A stretch of 7,102 nt of DNA from Chloroflexota bacterium. Its GTDB lineage: Bacteria > Chloroflexota > Anaerolineae > Anaerolineales > JACQED01. The translations under genes and the position numbers were made by a program. Under the pieces are notes generated by a model. That model saw only the letters and a program-made list of their open reading frames with translations, did no database searches and was not told the origin of the DNA. Location of the stretch: assembly GCA_016200785.1 (NCBI GenBank), contig JACQED010000139.1, positions 1 to 7,102 of the forward strand, read 5' to 3'. Position 1 is the stretch's first letter. Every line of letters starts with the position of its first letter. Positions 6,108 through 7,102 of this stretch are shown piece by piece.

Positions 6108-6546
6108 ATGGGTTTACAGGTTTGGTTTCAGGTGGGAGTATGCAAGTTTTGCTTGTCGGGCCATCCAGCAGAACGCGCAGTTGCCGGATGAGTGCTCGCC
6201 CGATGAGTAATTCGTTATTGCCCTCAAATGTGTCGACGACGACGCTGAGTCGTAGCCCCAGCTCGGGGATGGCAAGTACGGCTCGGCTGATCGGCATGAC
6301 AAGTGGCTCGCCGGATGCAGTCAATCCCGTTGACCAGTGCGCCTGTGGGAATTCCCAGTCTTTCAGGCCGGAGGAGATATAGAGATCATACGGCACGAGA
6401 ACTTCGCCGTCGTACCCCGTGTCGAGGTTGATCAACTTGGGCCCCGGGGTATGCGGCTGGCCGTCTGGAGTTAGAAGGTGGGCGTTGAAGGAGAACTGGT
6501 CGGGGGCATCCCAGCAGACGGTTTGCGTTGAATCTGAATTCGCCAT
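6106..6546 (-). CDS. Retropepsin-like (clan AA) aspartic protease
   Basis: This 146-residue protein has the features of single-domain clan AA aspartic proteases, which act as homodimers with one catalytic Asp per chain. The active-site strand reads LINLDTGYDGEVLVP with Asp42-Thr43-Gly44. The second hydrophobic-hydrophobic-Gly element is ELLIGRALIRQLRVLLDG (112-129), close to the family's 'LLGxDLLxxFxVxLD' ending. The length suits a one-domain retropepsin. It is soluble, with no signal peptide. The frame is open upstream to 6972, but the ATG at 6546 is preferred because AGAGG sits five bases before it and family-like sequence begins there. The start lies inside the preceding gene, overlapping its last 76 bases. 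In other genomes I recall similar proteases next to DUF5678-type small proteins. The substrate is unknown, and the neighbour is a natural candidate. Confidence 0.85.
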   Translation of the reverse strand: MANSDSTQTVCWDAPDQFSFNAHLLTPDGQPHTPGPKLINLDTGYDGEVLVPYDLYISSGLKDWEFPQAHWSTGLTASGEPLVMPISRAVLAIPELGLRLSVVVDTFEGNNELLIGRALIRQLRVLLDGPTSKTCILPPETKPVNP

Positions 6547-6899
6547 CCTAACCTCTTGGTTCTTCGAGGTGGTTCCTCGCCAACCCGCGCGACGATGCGG
6601 TGTCCGGCGTCGAGCGCCAGATTTTTCACGTCGCCGAAATTCGGGCTGATCCCCTGCACTTTGCCCCGCGCTATCACAACCCACTCGCCCCTGTGTGTTG
6701 CTTCCAGTTCGGGCTTCAACTCGTCGAAAACTCGATTGTTGAGGGCCCGCGCCAATTTCAATGGGTCTTCGCGCGCCTCCGACAGCCACAGTTCGACCGC
6801 CTGGGTGAGCGCGGTGGCCTCGCCCTGGTCGCCGTACAACTCTTTGGCTTGTTTCTCGAACCGATCCCGGAGTTGAGCCGGAATTTCCATTGTCATCAT
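6471..6899 (-). CDS. Small RHH-like / DUF5678-like protein (possible antitoxin or regulator)
   Basis: This 142-residue protein is the first gene of the minus-strand operon. Residues 1-45 (IPAQLRDRFEKQAKE then TALTQAVELWLSEA) resemble the strand-helix-helix of ribbon-helix-helix DNA-binding proteins, though weakly. Residues about 57-110 (VFDELKPELEATHRGEWVV then IARGKVQGISPNFGDV) fit the DUF5678 pattern seen in small antitoxin-like proteins. The last 25 residues (118-142) are read over the start of the protease gene in another frame. They are Pro/Ser/Thr/Arg-rich, so they may be an unconstrained tail or reflect a frameshift near 6550. In the third frame a TAG stops one base before the protease ATG. 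The start at 6899 has GAAGG six bases upstream; ATGs at 6896 and 6890 are alternatives. The function is not established. Confidence 0.75.
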   Translation of the reverse strand: MMTMEIPAQLRDRFEKQAKELYGDQGEATALTQAVELWLSEAREDPLKLARALNNRVFDELKPELEATHRGEWVVIARGKVQGISPNFGDVKNLALDAGHRIVARVGEEPPRRTKRLGWRIQIQRKPSAGMPPTSSPSTPTF

Positions 6900-6943
6900 C
6901 TTGCGCCTTCGCTTTCTGCAAAGCCAGCCGCGTGGTGTCTTGA

Positions 6944-6949
6944 ATTATA
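6944..6949 (-). promoter_or_regulatory. Promoter -10 element for the minus-strand operon
   Basis: A perfect TATAAT lies on the minus strand, placing transcription start near 6936 and giving a leader of about 37 bases before the ATG at 6899. The -35 region is poor: the hexamer at 17-base spacing (6967-6972) is ATGGCC. The promoter may therefore be weak or activator-dependent. It is the only good promoter seen for the five minus-strand genes. Confidence 0.55.
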
Positions 6950-6993
6950 CCCCAGTCGGGAGAACGGGCCATGTTGAGCGGCCAGAGGAAACC

Positions 6994-7012
6994 TTCTGTC
7001 GGGCGGACAGAA
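6994..7012. promoter_or_regulatory. Perfect 7-bp dyad between divergent promoters (candidate operator)
   Basis: TTCTGTC (6994-7000) and GACAGAA (7006-7012) form a perfect inverted repeat around GGGCG. It sits about 45 bases upstream of the minus-strand -10 and about 22 bases upstream of the plus-strand -35, a suitable place for a regulator controlling one or both promoters. The RHH-like protein encoded next door is a possible binder, by inference only. It could also form an RNA hairpin, but no T tract follows. Confidence 0.45.
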
Positions 7013-7034
7013 TGAACCAGCCACGTTGCGAGAT

Positions 7035-7063
7035 TTGCCCATTTCCCCCCGCCGCCCTATAAT
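7035..7063 (+). promoter_or_regulatory. Sigma-70-type promoter for a gene beyond the right edge
   Basis: TTGCCC (7035-7040, four of six bases of the -35 consensus) is followed by an exact 17-base spacer and a perfect TATAAT (7058-7063). Transcription would start near 7070 and run out of the window; no start codon occurs in the remaining 39 bases. The downstream stretch contains a short CTCAG/CTGAG inverted repeat, which could be the start of a structured leader. Together with the minus-strand promoter this makes 6900-7102 a divergent control region with no gene in it. Confidence 0.6.
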
Positions 7064-7102
7064 CCCCCTCGTAACTGCTCAGGCGTGGCTGAGTTCTAAC
7101 GT

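Noticed and set aside
6547..6972. N-terminal extension of the protease frame starting near the promoter
   Set aside because: Its ATG lies upstream of the TATAAT element, its residues look like out-of-frame translation of the DUF5678-like gene, and a good ribosome site exists at the ATG at 6546.

Overview
This is a GC-rich (roughly 60% or more), gene-dense bacterial window with no RNA genes, no CRISPR array and no transposon. The best guess at its source is Chloroflexota (Anaerolineae-like) or a close environmental relative. That rests on remembered family patterns: an RsmD with APPQY in place of the usual DPP(Y/F) motif, an RHH/DUF5678-type protein paired with a clan AA aspartic protease, and short decameric intergenic repeats. 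It is inference, not a database result.

Left part, plus strand (1-3144): four tightly packed genes. The 3' end of a TPR-repeat protein overlaps a uroporphyrinogen decarboxylase (URO-D) superfamily gene. Next, after a 52-base gap that carries a hairpin and short purine-rich repeats, comes rsmD (16S rRNA guanine-N2 methyltransferase). The rsmD gene overlaps by 8 bases a soluble sensor histidine kinase with an N-terminal cyclic-nucleotide-binding domain. The overlaps suggest co-transcription and translational coupling, although the functions do not form an obvious pathway.

Right part, minus strand (6949 down to 3155): five genes that read as one operon behind a TATAAT-type promoter at 6944-6949. 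In transcription order they are an RHH-like/DUF5678-like small protein, a retropepsin-like (clan AA) aspartic protease overlapping it by 76 bases, a class II fructose-bisphosphate-aldolase-like enzyme of 482 residues, a Nudix (MutT-like) hydrolase, and an integral membrane protein of unknown function coupled to the Nudix gene by a 4-base GTGA overlap. The plus and minus operons converge, with only 10 bases between their stop codons. A 104-base gap between the aldolase and Nudix genes holds a degenerate 10-base-period repeat with a perfect 8-bp hairpin inside it.

Right edge (6900-7102): a divergent regulatory region with one minus-strand promoter, one good plus-strand promoter (TTGCCC-17-TATAAT) for a gene beyond the window, and a perfect 7-bp dyad between them that could be an operator.

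The observations most worth a second look are the DUF5678/retropepsin pair with its overlap and operator-like dyad, the clear internal duplication in the unknown membrane protein, and family-diagnostic residue changes in three enzymes: H-x-H in the URO-D protein, D to A in RsmD motif IV, and HLATN for NxDTD in the aldolase. No wholly new multi-gene defence or mobile system is evident.
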